A DNA stretch of 64,000 nucleotides from DASVBE01 sp963770375. Its GTDB lineage: Bacteria; Actinomycetota; Actinomycetes; Streptosporangiales; Streptosporangiaceae. The position numbers and the translations under genes were made by a program. Shown here in pieces: positions 9,760 to 19,468 of the stretch (the stretch's first letter is position 1; each line of letters opens with the position of its first letter). A model generated the notes under the pieces. The model made no database searches, was not told where the DNA came from, and saw nothing but the letters and a program-made list of their open reading frames with translations. The DNA lies in contig CAVYPM010000015.1 of the NCBI GenBank assembly GCA_963770375.1, forward strand, positions 1 to 64,000, read 5' to 3'.

Positions 9760-10926
9760 ATGCCTGACCTGAGCGCCGTGAAGAAGGCCCTGGAAGCGCA
9801 GCGGATCGAGCTGCCGTCCTGGGCGTTCGGGAACACCGGGACCCGCTTCAAGGTGTTCGCCAAGCCCGGGACGCCCCGGACCCCGCAGGAGAAGATCGAC
9901 GACGCCGCGCAGGTGCACCGGTTCACCGGCGTCGCGCCGAGCGTCGCCGTGCACATCCCGTGGGACAAGGTGGACGACTACGCCGGGCTGGCCGCGTACG
10001 CGCGGGACCAGGGGGTGGCGGTCGGTACCGTCAACGCCAACGTGTTCCAGGACGACGACTACATGCTGGGGTCGGTCTGCAACCCGGACCCGCGGGTGCG
10101 GCACAAGGCCCTGGACCACCTGCTGGAGTGCGTCGGCATCATGGACGCCACCGGCTCGCAGGACCTCAAGCTGTGGTTCGCGGACGGGACGAACTACCCC
10201 GGGCAGGACTCCATCACGGCGCGGCAGGAGCGGCTGGCCGAGGCGCTGGACGCGGTCTACCAGCGGCTGTCCGGCGGTCAGCGGCTGATCCTGGAGTACA
10301 AGCTGTTCGAGCCGTCGTTCTACACGACCGACGTGCCGGACTGGGGCACCGCGTACATCCACTGCGTTCGGCTTGGTGACCGGGCCAAGGTCTGCGTGGA
10401 CACCGGGCACCACGCGCCGGGCACGAACATCGAGTTCATTGTTTCCGTGCTGCTGCGGGCCGGGAAGCTGGGTGCGTTCGACTTCAACTCGCGCTTCTAC
10501 GCGGACGACGACCTGATGGTGGGCGCGGCCGACCCGTTCCAGCTGTTCCGCATCCTGCACGAGGTGGCCGCCGGGGGCGGGTTCGACCCGGCGGCGGGCA
10601 TCTCGTTCATGCTGGACCAGTGCCACAACATCGAGCCGATGATCCCGGCGCAGATCCGCTCGGTGATGAACGTGCAGGAGGCTACGGCCAAGGTGCTGCT
10701 GGTCGACACCGCGGCGCTGGCTGCGGCCCAGCGGGCCGGGGACGTGCTCGGGGCCAACGCGGTGCTGATGGACGCGTTCAGCACCGACGTCCGCCCGCTG
10801 CTCGCCGGGCTGCGGGCCGATCAGGGGCTGGACCCGGATCCGGTCGCGGCCTACCACCGGTCCGGGTACGCCGAGCACATCGTCGCCACCCGGATCGGCG
10901 GCACCCCGGCCAGCTGGGGCACCTAG
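9760..10926 (+). CDS. rhaI: L-rhamnose isomerase (RhaI type)
   Basis: This 388-residue TIM-barrel isomerase of the Pseudomonas-type RhaI family converts L-rhamnose to L-rhamnulose. Recognisable metal-site text includes LILEYKLFEPSFYTTDVPDWGTA, KVCVDTGHHAPGTNIEFIV and LGAFDFNSRFYADDDLMVGAADPFQLF, which hold the Glu, Asp and His ligands expected for a divalent-metal isomerase. It is not the E. coli RhaA type. The start ATG at 9760 follows a purine-rich GACGAGAG. It is intact and family-length, and is followed after 72 bases by the aldolase gene. Confidence 0.93.
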   Translation: MPDLSAVKKALEAQRIELPSWAFGNTGTRFKVFAKPGTPRTPQEKIDDAAQVHRFTGVAPSVAVHIPWDKVDDYAGLAAYARDQGVAVGTVNANVFQDDDYMLGSVCNPDPRVRHKALDHLLECVGIMDATGSQDLKLWFADGTNYPGQDSITARQERLAEALDAVYQRLSGGQRLILEYKLFEPSFYTTDVPDWGTAYIHCVRLGDRAKVCVDTGHHAPGTNIEFIVSVLLRAGKLGAFDFNSRFYADDDLMVGAADPFQLFRILHEVAAGGGFDPAAGISFMLDQCHNIEPMIPAQIRSVMNVQEATAKVLLVDTAALAAAQRAGDVLGANAVLMDAFSTDVRPLLAGLRADQGLDPDPVAAYHRSGYAEHIVATRIGGTPASWGT

Positions 10927-10998
10927 AGACGTACGCCCCCGCACCTACCCGCACCGCACCCACCCGCGCCGCACAGCCGCAGAAGGGAACGCCACGTT

Positions 10999-13085
10999 AT
11001 GTCCGGGCAGCCAGACGTCGTCACCGGCCTGCTGGCCCGCAGCAACCGGCTCGGGTCCGACCCGCGCAACACGAACTACGCGGGCGGCAACACCTCCGCC
11101 AAGGGACTGGCCGCCGACCCGGTGACCGGCGACCACGTGGAGCTGCTGTGGGTCAAGGGCTCCGGCGGTGACCTGGGCACGCTGACCGCGCCCGGGCTGG
11201 CCGTGCTCCGGCTGGACCGGCTCCGGGCGCTGACCGGCGTGTACCCCGGCGCCGGCCGGGAGGACGAGATGGTGGCCGCGTTCGACTACTGCCTGCACGG
11301 CAAGGGCGGCGCCGCGCCGTCCATCGACACCGCCATGCACGGCCTGGTGGACGCGGCGCACGTGGACCACCTGCACCCGGACTCCGGGATCGCGCTGGCC
11401 ACCGCGGCCGACGGCGAGGCGCTGACCCGGGACTGCTTCGGCGACCGGGTGCTCTGGGTGCCGTGGCGCCGGCCCGGCTTCCAGCTGGGCCTGGACATCG
11501 CCGCGGTGGCCAGGGACAACCGCCACGCCATCGGGGTCATCCTGGGCGGGCACGGGATCACCGCCTGGGGCGCGACCAGCGACGAGTGCGAGGCCCGGTC
11601 GCTGGAGATCATCGCCACCGCGCAGCGCTACCTGGAGAAGCACGGCTCGGCCGAGCCGTTCGGCCCGGTGCTGCCCGGCTACGAGCCGCTGCCCGAGGCC
11701 GAGCGGCACGCCCGGGCCGCGCTGCTGGCCCCGGTGCTCCGCGGCCTGGCCAGCACCGATCTGGCCAGCACCGGTCTGGCCGGCACGGGTCACCTCAGGC
11801 CGGCCACTTCACCGACGCGCCGGCCGTGCTGGACTTCCTGGCCCGGGCCAGGCACCCGGCGCTGGCCGCGCAGGGCACCTCCTGCCCCGACCACTTCCTG
11901 CGGACCAAGGTGCGGCCGCTGGTCCTCGACCTGCCGCCGTCCGCGCCGCTGGACCAGGCGGTCAGCCGGCTGCGCGAGCTGCACGCCGCCTACCGGGACG
12001 ACTACCGGGCCTACTACGAGCGGCACGCCGGGCCGGACACGCCGCCGATGCGCGGGGCCGACCCGGCGATCGTCCTGGTGCCCGGCGTGGGCATGTTCAG
12101 CTTCGGGCCGGACAAGCAGACCGCACGGGTTGCCGCGGAGTTCTACCTCAACGCGGTGAACGTGATGCGCGGCGCAGAATCCGTATCCCGTTATTCCCCC
12201 ATCCCGGAGAGCGAGAAGTTCCGCATCGAGTACTGGGCCCTGGAGGAAGCCAAGCTTCGGCGGCGCCCCAGGCCGCGGCCACTGGCCGGGCGGGTGGCGC
12301 TGGTCACCGGGGCCGGGTCGGGAATCGGCCGGGCGATCGCCGGGCGGCTGGCCGCCGAGGGCGCGTGCGTGGTGGTCGCCGACCGTGACGCCGCGGCCGC
12401 CGGGAAGGTGGCCGAGTCGATCGGGGCGGGCCAGCTGCAGGCCGCCGACGCCGCCGTGGCGGTGACCGCCGACGTGACCAGCGAGGCGGAGGTCGCCGCG
12501 GCGTTCGCGGCGGCCGCGCTGGCCTTCGGCGGCGTGGACCTGGTCGTCAGCAACGCCGGGCTGTCGGTCTCCAGGGCGCTGCTGGACACCACCCTGGCCG
12601 ACTGGGACCTGCAGCACGACGTAATGGCCCGCGGCTCGTTCCTGGTCGCCCGCGAGGCCGCCCGGCTCATGCAGGCCCAGGGGCAGGGCGGCGACATCAT
12701 CTACATCTGCAGCAAGAACGCGGTGTTCGCGGGGCCGGACAACGTGGCCTACGGGGCCGCCAAGGCGGACCAGGCGCATCAGGTCCGGCTGCTCGCCGCC
12801 GAGCTCGGCGGGCACGGCATCCGGGTGAACGGCATCAACCCGGACGGGGTGGTCCGCGGGTCCGGCATCTTCGCGGGCGGCTGGGGCGCCCAGCGGGCCG
12901 CGGTGTACGGGGTGCCCGAGGAGGAGCTCGGTGCCTTCTACGCGCAGCGGACGCTGCTGAAGAAGGAGGTGCTGCCGGAGCATGTGGCCGCCGCGGTCAT
13001 CGCGCTGACCGCCGGGGACCTTACGCTGACCACCGGTTTGCATATCCCGGTGGACGCCGGGGTGGCGGCGGCGTTCCTCCGCTGA
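10999..13085 (+). CDS. rhaD: Bifunctional rhamnulose-1-phosphate aldolase / short-chain dehydrogenase, frameshifted
   Basis: The first half (about 430 residues) is a class II aldolase/adducin domain (NTNYAGGNTSAKG, HVDHLHPDSGIALA, GGHGITAWG). The second half is a Rossmann-fold SDR (VALVTGAGSGIGRAIAGRL, SNAGLSVSRALLD, YGAAKADQAHQVRLLAAELG). The enzyme cleaves L-rhamnulose-1-phosphate to DHAP and L-lactaldehyde, and the SDR half is expected to oxidise lactaldehyde to lactate. The reading frame breaks at about 11790, directly after three 15-bp repeats (11746-11790), where one base is missing; text resumes as QAGHFTDAPAVLDFLARA. The start ATG at 10999 follows GAAGGGAACGCC. Confidence 0.9.
11746..11790 (+). 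repeat. Three 15-bp tandem repeats in the rhamnulose-phosphate aldolase gene
   Basis: Three units of 15 bases (consensus CTGGCCAGCACCGGT) encode a repeating LASTx peptide just before the frame break of the aldolase gene. Unit lengths are all 15, so the repeats themselves do not shift the frame; the missing base lies at or just after the last unit. The same kind of 15-bp in-frame repeat occurs in two other genes of the window. Confidence 0.8.
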
Positions 13086-13116
13086 GGAGGCCGCGCCGGC
13101 GGAGAAGGGAGGCCTG

Positions 13117-14593
13117 GTGAGCCAGATCACCACGGTCGCCGCCGCCGATCTCGGCGCGTCCAGCGGCCGGGTGATGACCGGCCGGGTCGGGGCAGACCGG
13201 CTCGAGCTGCGCGAGGTGCACCGCTTCCCGAACCGGCCGGTCGCGGTGCTGGGCACGCTGCACTGGGACATCCTGCGGCTGTACGCGGACCTACTGGACG
13301 GCCTGGCCGCGGCGGCCAAGGACGGGAAGCTGGCCAGCGTCGGCATCGACTCATGGGGAGTGGATTACGGTTTGCTCGGCGCGGGCGGGGCCCTGCTCGG
13401 TAATCCGGTGCACTACCGGGACGCCAGGACCAACGGGGTGCTGGACCAGGTCCTCGCCGCGGTCCCGGCCGCGGAGCTGTACGACGTGACCGGTGTCCAA
13501 TTGCTGCAGATCAACACGGCCTGCCAGCTGGTGGCCGCGTCCCGGGCCGGGCAGCTGGACGGCGCGGCGACGCATGCTGCTGATCCCCGACCTGCTGGCG
13601 TACTGGCTGACCGGCGAGGCCGGGGCGGAGCTGACCAACGCGTCGACCACGCAGCTGTACGACCCGCGGGCCGGGTCCTGGGCCTGGGACGTGATCGGGC
13701 GGCTGGGCCTGCCGCGGGGGCTGTTCCCGCCGCTGCGCCAGCCCGGCACGGTGACCGGGCCGCTGCGGCCGGAACTGGCCGCCGAACCGGGCCTGGCCGG
13801 CCTGGCCGGGCGGCTGCCGGTGATCGCGGTGGGGTCGCACGACACGGCGTCCGCGGTGGTAGGGGTGCCCGCGGCGGGCCGGGACTTCGCGTACATCTCG
13901 TGCGGCACCTGGTCGCTGGTCGGCGTCGAGCTGGACCGGCCGGTGCTGACCGAGGCCAGCCGGGCGGCCAACTTCGCCAACGAGACCGGCGTCGACGGCA
14001 CGATCCGCTACCTGCGCAACGTGATGGGCCTGTGGCTGCTGCAGGAATCGCTGCGGACCTGGTCCGGCGCGGGCGTTTCGGCCGATCTCGGTGCGCTGCT
14101 GGCCGCCGCGGCGCGCGAGGAGCCGCTGGGCGTCGTGATCGATCCCGACGACCCGGCGTTCCTGCCGCCCGGGGACATGCCCGCGCGGATCGCCGCGGCG
14201 GCCCGGCGGTCCGGCCAGCGGCCGCCGGACGGTCCCGCGGCCACGGTCCGGTGCATCCTGGACAGCCTGGCCCTGGCCTACCGGCGGGCCATTGCCCAGG
14301 TCCAGGAGCTGTCCGGCGTTTCGGCCGCGGTGGTGCACATGGTGGGCGGCGGAGCCCGCAACGACCTGCTGCTCCAGCTCACCGCCGACGCCTGCGGGCT
14401 GCCCGTGGTGGCCGGCCCGGTCGAGGCCGCGGCGCTGGGCAACGTCCTGGTCCAGGCCCGGGCCCTCGGCGCCGGCCCGGCTGACCTGGCCGGGATGCGT
14501 GCCCTGCTGCGGGCGACCCAGCCGCTGCGCCGCTTCGAGCCGTCAGGAAGCGCGGCGGTATGGGACGCCGCGGCCCGCCGTATCCGGGAATGA
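13117..14593 (+). CDS. rhaB: Rhamnulokinase, frameshifted
   Basis: This FGGY-family kinase phosphorylates L-rhamnulose at O1. The N-terminal half shows AADLGASSGRVMTGRVG, VGIDSWGVDYGLL and the substrate-site text NPVHYRDARTNG. The C-terminal half shows GSHDTASAVVGVPA, YISCGTWSLVGVEL and HMVGGGARNDLLLQLTAD. The two halves are in different frames, joined at about 13565, where one extra G (GGCGCGGCG) separates QLDGA from RRMLLIPDLLAYWLTG. Removing it gives 491 residues, the family's usual length. The start is GTG at 13117 with GAAGGGAGG upstream. Confidence 0.9.
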
Positions 14594-14655
14594 CTTTGAA
14601 GTGCCCGCTGGGGGAACCTATCCAGTGGCCTTTATTCCGAGAAGAAACGGCAGCG

Positions 14656-15366
14656 ATGACTGAAACTGACCGGGCCGATGAGGCCCAGATACCGGGTGAG
14701 TCGGTATACGCGGTGGAGCCGGGCCCGGGGGAGCGGCCGGTGGTCCTCACCTACGACGACGGGCCGGAGCCCGGCGGCACCGATGTGGTGCTGAAGGTCC
14801 TCGCCGAGCACGGGGTGACCGCGACGTTCTTCGTCCTGCTGTCCCGGACCCGGCGGTATCCGGGGCTGCTGTCCGAGGTGCTCGCCGCGGGGCACGAGAT
14901 CGGGCTGCACGGCGTCGATCACCAGCGGCTCACCACACTGGACCCGGCGCACGTCGCGCAGCGGACCGCGGACGCGCGGCATGAGCTGGAGGACGCGATC
15001 GGCCGGGAGGTGCGGTGGTTCCGCCCGCCCTACGGCGGCCAGTCGGCCGGGACCTGGCGGGCCATCTGCGGGACCGGGCTGACCCCGGTGGTGTGGACGG
15101 CCGACCTGCGCGACTGGATGGAGATCACGGACGACGAGCGGCTGTCCGGCGTGCGCGAGCTGACCCAGCCGGGCGCGATCATCCTGGCCCACGACGGGTT
15201 CGCCACCGCGGCCGACGGGGCCGCGGACGGCGACCCGCCGCACATCGACCGGGCCCGGCTCAGCCAGGGGCTGATCGGCATCTGCCAGGCGAAGGAATTC
15301 ACCGCCAGCAGCCTCGGCCAGGCGCTGGCCGCCGGCCAGCTCGCGACACGGGTCTGGCTGGACTGA
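14656..15366 (+). CDS. Polysaccharide deacetylase (NodB/CE4 family)
   Basis: This 236-residue carbohydrate esterase 4 domain has VVLTYDDGPEPGGTD (motif 1 with the catalytic and metal Asp), EIGLHGVDHQ (motif 2; the usual H-S/T-x-x-H metal pair appears as HGVDH), RWFRPPYGGQSAGTWR (motif 3), VVWTADLRDW, and AIILAHDGF (motif 5). No signal peptide is visible, so it may act in the cytoplasm on a soluble amidated sugar, unlike secreted chitin deacetylases. The start ATG at 14656 has GAAACGG upstream. It follows rhaB by 62 bases and may be cotranscribed, although no direct link to rhamnose metabolism is evident. Confidence 0.82.
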   Translation: MTETDRADEAQIPGESVYAVEPGPGERPVVLTYDDGPEPGGTDVVLKVLAEHGVTATFFVLLSRTRRYPGLLSEVLAAGHEIGLHGVDHQRLTTLDPAHVAQRTADARHELEDAIGREVRWFRPPYGGQSAGTWRAICGTGLTPVVWTADLRDWMEITDDERLSGVRELTQPGAIILAHDGFATAADGAADGDPPHIDRARLSQGLIGICQAKEFTASSLGQALAAGQLATRVWLD

Positions 15367-15511
15367 CCCCGCGGCGCCGCGGCATCCCGGACTGTCCCGC
15401 AGGACCGCCATGTCTGGACGTACGGCCCTATAGGCGGTCACACTGGGACTTCAAGGGGTTTCACCGGTGCGATGGGGACGGCTGGTGTGATCGGGGTCTT
15501 GGGGGTTTCCG

Positions 15512-16357
15512 ATGGCGTTTTCGTGCCGGAACTGCGGAAAGCCACAGAACAGGCCGGGCCTGAAGTTCTGCCCGGATTGCGGCCAGCCGATCAGCGGGGC
15601 GGTGCTCCCCGGTACTTACCAGGGCGCAGCGGCCAGCGGACCGCCAGGCCCGCGCCGCGTGGGGCTGTTAGCCACGCTGATGGTCACGGCTATCGCCGTG
15701 GCCGGGGGAGCCGGGGCCGCAGTCGGGCTGCTCCGGAGCCCGCCGGCCCCGGCCCGGCTCACCACACAGGCGGCACCCGCGCCCGCGCTGAGCGCGCAGC
15801 CGCGGACCAGGCCGGCCAGGGCCGCGGTCACCACACCGCCGCCGCACCCGGCCAGCCCCGCGCCGGCGGCCAGCTCTACGCCGGCGGTCAGCACCAGCCC
15901 GTCCGAGACCGGTGAGCTGCAGCAGCTCGCCGCCGCGGTGCGGCAGAGCTCGGCCGCCCGGAGCATCACGGTGAACGCCACCGGCGGCGTCGCGACCTGC
16001 ACGATCGGCACCGGCGCCGGGATCGCGATGATGAACCAGTCGATCCGCACCAGGAGGGCCGCCCTCGGCGAGGTGAGCAGCCTTTCCGGCGATTCCGTGC
16101 CGGGCGGGCCGGCGCTGATCAGCAATCTGGTCCGGGCCATGAACTACTCGATCTCCGCGGACCACCGCTTCATCGCCTGGATGCGGCACGCCGGGTCCGC
16201 GGGAACCTGCCCGGCCCAGCAGAACGGCGACCCGGCCTGGGACGCCGGCCTGCGGCTCTCGGAACTGGCGATGAACGAGAAGTACCAGTTCGTGGGCGCA
16301 TGGAACCCGCTGGCGGCCCAGTTCGGCCTGCCGACCTACAGCGCGCTCAACGTCTAG
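15512..16357 (+). CDS. Zinc-ribbon, single-pass membrane protein with extracellular domain
   Basis: This 281-residue protein begins with a zinc ribbon (CRNCGKPQNRPGLKFCPDCG, residues 5-24) in the cytoplasm, then has one transmembrane helix (about residues 50-73), a long Ala/Pro/Thr-rich linker (about 75-130) and an external C-terminal domain of about 150 residues. That domain is conserved-looking (CTIGTGAGIAMMNQSI, FIAWMRHAGSAGTCP, EKYQFVGAWNPLAAQFGLP) but I do not recognise it. The start ATG at 15512 is the first in frame before the zinc ribbon. It stands 17 bases before the NTPase gene, so the two probably form a unit. Function unknown. Confidence 0.75.
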   Translation: MAFSCRNCGKPQNRPGLKFCPDCGQPISGAVLPGTYQGAAASGPPGPRRVGLLATLMVTAIAVAGGAGAAVGLLRSPPAPARLTTQAAPAPALSAQPRTRPARAAVTTPPPHPASPAPAASSTPAVSTSPSETGELQQLAAAVRQSSAARSITVNATGGVATCTIGTGAGIAMMNQSIRTRRAALGEVSSLSGDSVPGGPALISNLVRAMNYSISADHRFIAWMRHAGSAGTCPAQQNGDPAWDAGLRLSELAMNEKYQFVGAWNPLAAQFGLPTYSALNV

Positions 16358-16374
16358 GGAAAGCACCGACGGAC

Positions 16375-18620
16375 ATGGCGAAGTTTGCCCGGCGGGCGCA
16401 GGCCGGCAGGGCGACCGTCACCGGGAGCACCGCCGGCGATACCGGCGCCGGCGATACCACCGCCGGCGGCCCCGCCACCCCCGTGCAGCTTCAGATGGCC
16501 GGCGACACCGCCCAGGTCCATGACCTCACCGAACTGCGGCCCCAGGAGATCCCCGTCCTCCGCACGCTGCGCGAGCCCGAGCCGGTCGGCCGGGCGGCGA
16601 TCGTCGGCCAGGTCGCCGCGCAGCTGCGGGCGCAGACCAGCGTCCAGCTCTACGGGCCAGGCCGGCATCGGGAAGAAGGCCATCGCCCGGGCGGTGATCC
16701 GCGAGCTCAGCCGCGACGCGGTCCGCGGCGTCGAGCTGCGGCCGCGGCTCAGCCAGGAAAACACCCTGACCACGGTCTGCGAACAGCTGGCCGGCGTGTT
16801 CTTCCACGTCAATGTGGCCAGCCCAGCGGAAGAGCAGCTCTGCGGCGGCGGCCCGCGGGATCGCCGCGCTGGTCGTGATCTGTGACTGCGAGCTGCCCGC
16901 CAGCCAGGTCGCCCGGCTGCTGGCCACCTTTCCCGGCTGTGTTTTCCTGCTGACCTCGCAGCACCTCACGATCGGCCGGGCCGGGGCGGCCCGCCAGATC
17001 GAGCCGCTGGACCGGCGGTCGGCGCTGACCCTGGTGACCCAGGAACTCGGCCATGACACGGCGGGCCTGCAGCAGGCGCAGGCCGAGCAGGCCTGCGACC
17101 TGGCCGCGGGCCAGGTCCAGCGGCTCCTGCTGTACGCGGCGTTCCTGCGGAGCACCGAGTGGTGGCCCGGCCACCGGCCGCTGCCCGAGCTGACCGTCGC
17201 CGAGGTGGCCACGGTGCTCGCGGGCGGCCTGTCCGAGCCCGCCCGCCAGGTGCTGGTGGCGCTGGCTACCTTCGGCGCGGGCGTGCCCCCCGACCTCTTC
17301 GCGGCGGTGGCCGGGATGGCGCCGCTGCGGCCGGGCGGGGACCTCGCCGTCGCCGCCGAGCTGCTGACCGCCCGGCTGGTCACCGAGCAGGGCAGCGAGA
17401 TCAGCATTACCGCGGACGCGAACGCCGCCGTGCGGGCCACCTGGCCGCCCGCCAGCGCGCAGATCGCGGCCCAGCGCCTGCTGCCGCTGCTGGTCTCCGG
17501 CGACGCGGCGCGGCCGGTCAGCGCGGACCTGCTGGTGGCCGTGGCCCGGCAGCTCGCCGGCCGCAGCGAGGACGCGCAGCTCGCCACCCGGTTCATCCGG
17601 GCCGCGGCCCCGGCCGCGATGCGGGCCCGGCAGACCCGGGCCTGGGTCCAGCTGACCGCGCTGGGCCTGCGCGAGGCGAGGGCCGCCGGCAGCCAGCCGG
17701 ACCTGGAGTACTTCCTGCAGGAAGAGCACACCCGGGCGCTGTTCGAGGGCGACCGGGCGGCCGCCGCGGCGGCGATCCTCGAGCTGCAGAGCCTGCCGGG
17801 CGCGGCACCGCCGCCCGGCCAGGCCCGCCGGCCGCGGGGCCGGGTGCGGCGCTGGCTCGGTGCGCACTCCGCGGCCCAGATCGGCGTGCTGACCGCCATC
17901 ACTGCCGTTCTGGCCGCCGGCGCCTTCGTGGCCTCGTACAAGGTCGCCACCGTGCACTTTGGCGGCCCGGCAGCCCAGCTCACCGGCAGCCAGCTCGAAG
18001 CAGCCCTGCTCCCGCAATCGGACTTTTTCCGCGGGCGCGCCGGGCGCACCGGGCGCACCGGTCGCAGCGGGACCATACCGGCCGACAATTTCAGCACCGG
18101 CGGTTCCCTGGTTGCCGGTAACCCGGCGGCCGGGCGCATATCGTGCCAGCTCTTCGGCGCCCGGATGGACAATTCCCGCGCCCGCCAGAAGGCCAGCAAA
18201 CTGGGCCTGACGGCGGCTGTCCGCCGGGTGGACGTGACGCCCGCGGCCGCCACCGATTCGGAGAGTTCCGGCGCCTACGGCGACTACCAGGAGATCTACC
18301 AGCGACCTGAGCCAGCCCGGGCCAGGGACTTCTTCCTGGACATCCAGCCCTGCGCGTCGCGGCCACCCGGATCCGCGGTTCGCTCCAGCGGGATCACGCA
18401 CCTTTCCGTGGGCGGCGACCCGGCCTTTACCTATACGCTGACCGAGGTATCCGGCAAGTCACAGCTGGTGACCGTGGAAAGGGTCCTGATCGCTCTCGAC
18501 GGGCCTGACGTATTCCAGCTCGCCCTTCAGGTGAGCCACCTTCCCCGCAGCGCCTTGCCGTCGCTCGCCGAGCAGGAGCAGCTGATGCTCAAGCTGATCG
18601 AGAACGTCCGCACGGCCTAG
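16375..18620 (+). CDS. Membrane-anchored P-loop NTPase with extracellular C-terminal domain, two frame breaks
   Basis: After a low-complexity N-terminus there is an NTPase-like module (REPEPVGRAAIVGQV, then YGQAGIGKKAIARAVI as Walker A, then ALVVICDCELP as Walker B-like), as in STAND/NB-ARC ATPases, followed by an alpha-helical region. A transmembrane helix (about 17880-17945, IGVLTAITAVLAAGAFVASY) leads to an external domain of about 220 residues with two cysteines (ISCQLFGARM, LDIQPCASR). The frame breaks near 16656 (one extra G in TACGGG) and near 16841 (one extra T); correcting both gives about 747 residues. The start is ATG at 16375. The architecture suggests a membrane sensor, but function is not known. 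Confidence 0.65.
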
Positions 18621-18682
18621 CAGGCTGGCGCGGCGCCCTCCGCCGGCCTCCGCCGGGATCTTGACGGGGCGTCTCCCGAGCT

Positions 18683-18696
18683 GATTGGATCCAATC
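18683..18696. promoter_or_regulatory. Palindromic operator upstream of the GntR gene
   Basis: GATTGGATCCAATC is a perfect 14-base palindrome, 62 bases before the GntR start codon. Its core TGGATCCAATC recurs at 23189-23199 and nearly so at 23263-23272, both just before hyuA. GntR/FadR-type regulators commonly bind short A/T-flanked palindromes of this kind, and the site lies upstream of the regulator's own gene, so autoregulation is the likely role. Confidence 0.65.
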
Positions 18697-18757
18697 CAGG
18701 CTCACCCGGGCCAATTGACCCGGCTAAGAGGCGCCTGCGCAGCGAAGGTGGATCCAG

Positions 18758-19465
18758 ATGCCCGAGGAAGCGGCTCCGGCCGATGTCCCGCTCACAGAGC
18801 TGGTACGGCAGGCTCTGCGCGACGACATCGTCTGCGGACGGCTGCGCCCGGGCGAGCGGATCGTCCAGGACAGCGTGGCCAAGCGGTTCGGCACGAGCCG
18901 GATCCCGGTGCGCGAGGCGCTCCGGCACCTGGCCAGCGAGGGCCTGGTCACGCTCGCCCCGGACGTGGGGGCGCGGGTCGCCAGGCTCAACCCCGGCGAG
19001 CTCATCGAGGTCTACCTGATGCGCGAGGCGCTGGAGCCGATCGCCGTCGCGCAGAGCGTCCCGCTCATCGACGAGGACATCATCGCCGAGATGCGCAGCC
19101 TCAACGAGGAGGGCGAGGAACGCGCCGCGGCCGGGGACATGACGGGCTTCCTGGACCTGGACCGGCGCTTCCACGAGCTGACGTTCTCCGGCGCCGAGCT
19201 GCCCCGGCTGCGAAGGGTCATCGACAGCCTGGCCGACACCACCACGCAGTACCGCCGCGTCTACTCGCTGCTGCCGGACCGGCTGGCGATCTCGCACGCG
19301 GAGCACCGGCTGCTGATCGACGCCTTCGAGCGGCGGGCCCCGGACGACGCGGCCGCCGTGCACCGGCTGCACACCAGCCGGACCCGGGACGGGCTGACGC
19401 ACCGGCCGGAGATCTTCGCCGACCCCGACCCCGAAGCCACCAAGGGCGAGCACAGGAGCCGATGA
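18758..19465 (+). CDS. GntR-family (FadR/FCD subfamily) transcriptional regulator
   Basis: This 235-residue regulator has an N-terminal winged helix (residues about 10-75: LVRQALRDDIVCGRLRPGERIVQ, KRFGTSRIPVREALRHLASEGLV) and a C-terminal all-helical FCD ligand domain (EVYLMREALEPIAVAQ, LDLDRRFHELTFSGAE, HAEHRLLIDAFERR), which normally binds a carboxylate via a metal. The start ATG at 18758 is preceded by the weak GAAGGTGG. It heads a co-directional cluster of catabolic and transport genes reaching 33.7 kb, and the palindromes at 18683, 23189 and 23263 are its likely binding sites. Confidence 0.9.
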   Translation: MPEEAAPADVPLTELVRQALRDDIVCGRLRPGERIVQDSVAKRFGTSRIPVREALRHLASEGLVTLAPDVGARVARLNPGELIEVYLMREALEPIAVAQSVPLIDEDIIAEMRSLNEEGEERAAAGDMTGFLDLDRRFHELTFSGAELPRLRRVIDSLADTTTQYRRVYSLLPDRLAISHAEHRLLIDAFERRAPDDAAAVHRLHTSRTRDGLTHRPEIFADPDPEATKGEHRSR

Positions 19466-19468
19466 CGA

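Noticed and set aside
16375..18620. Serine/threonine protein kinase identity for the NTPase-membrane protein
   Set aside because: The external C-terminal domain and topology recall PknH-like sensors, but no kinase catalytic motifs are present and a Walker-type P-loop is.
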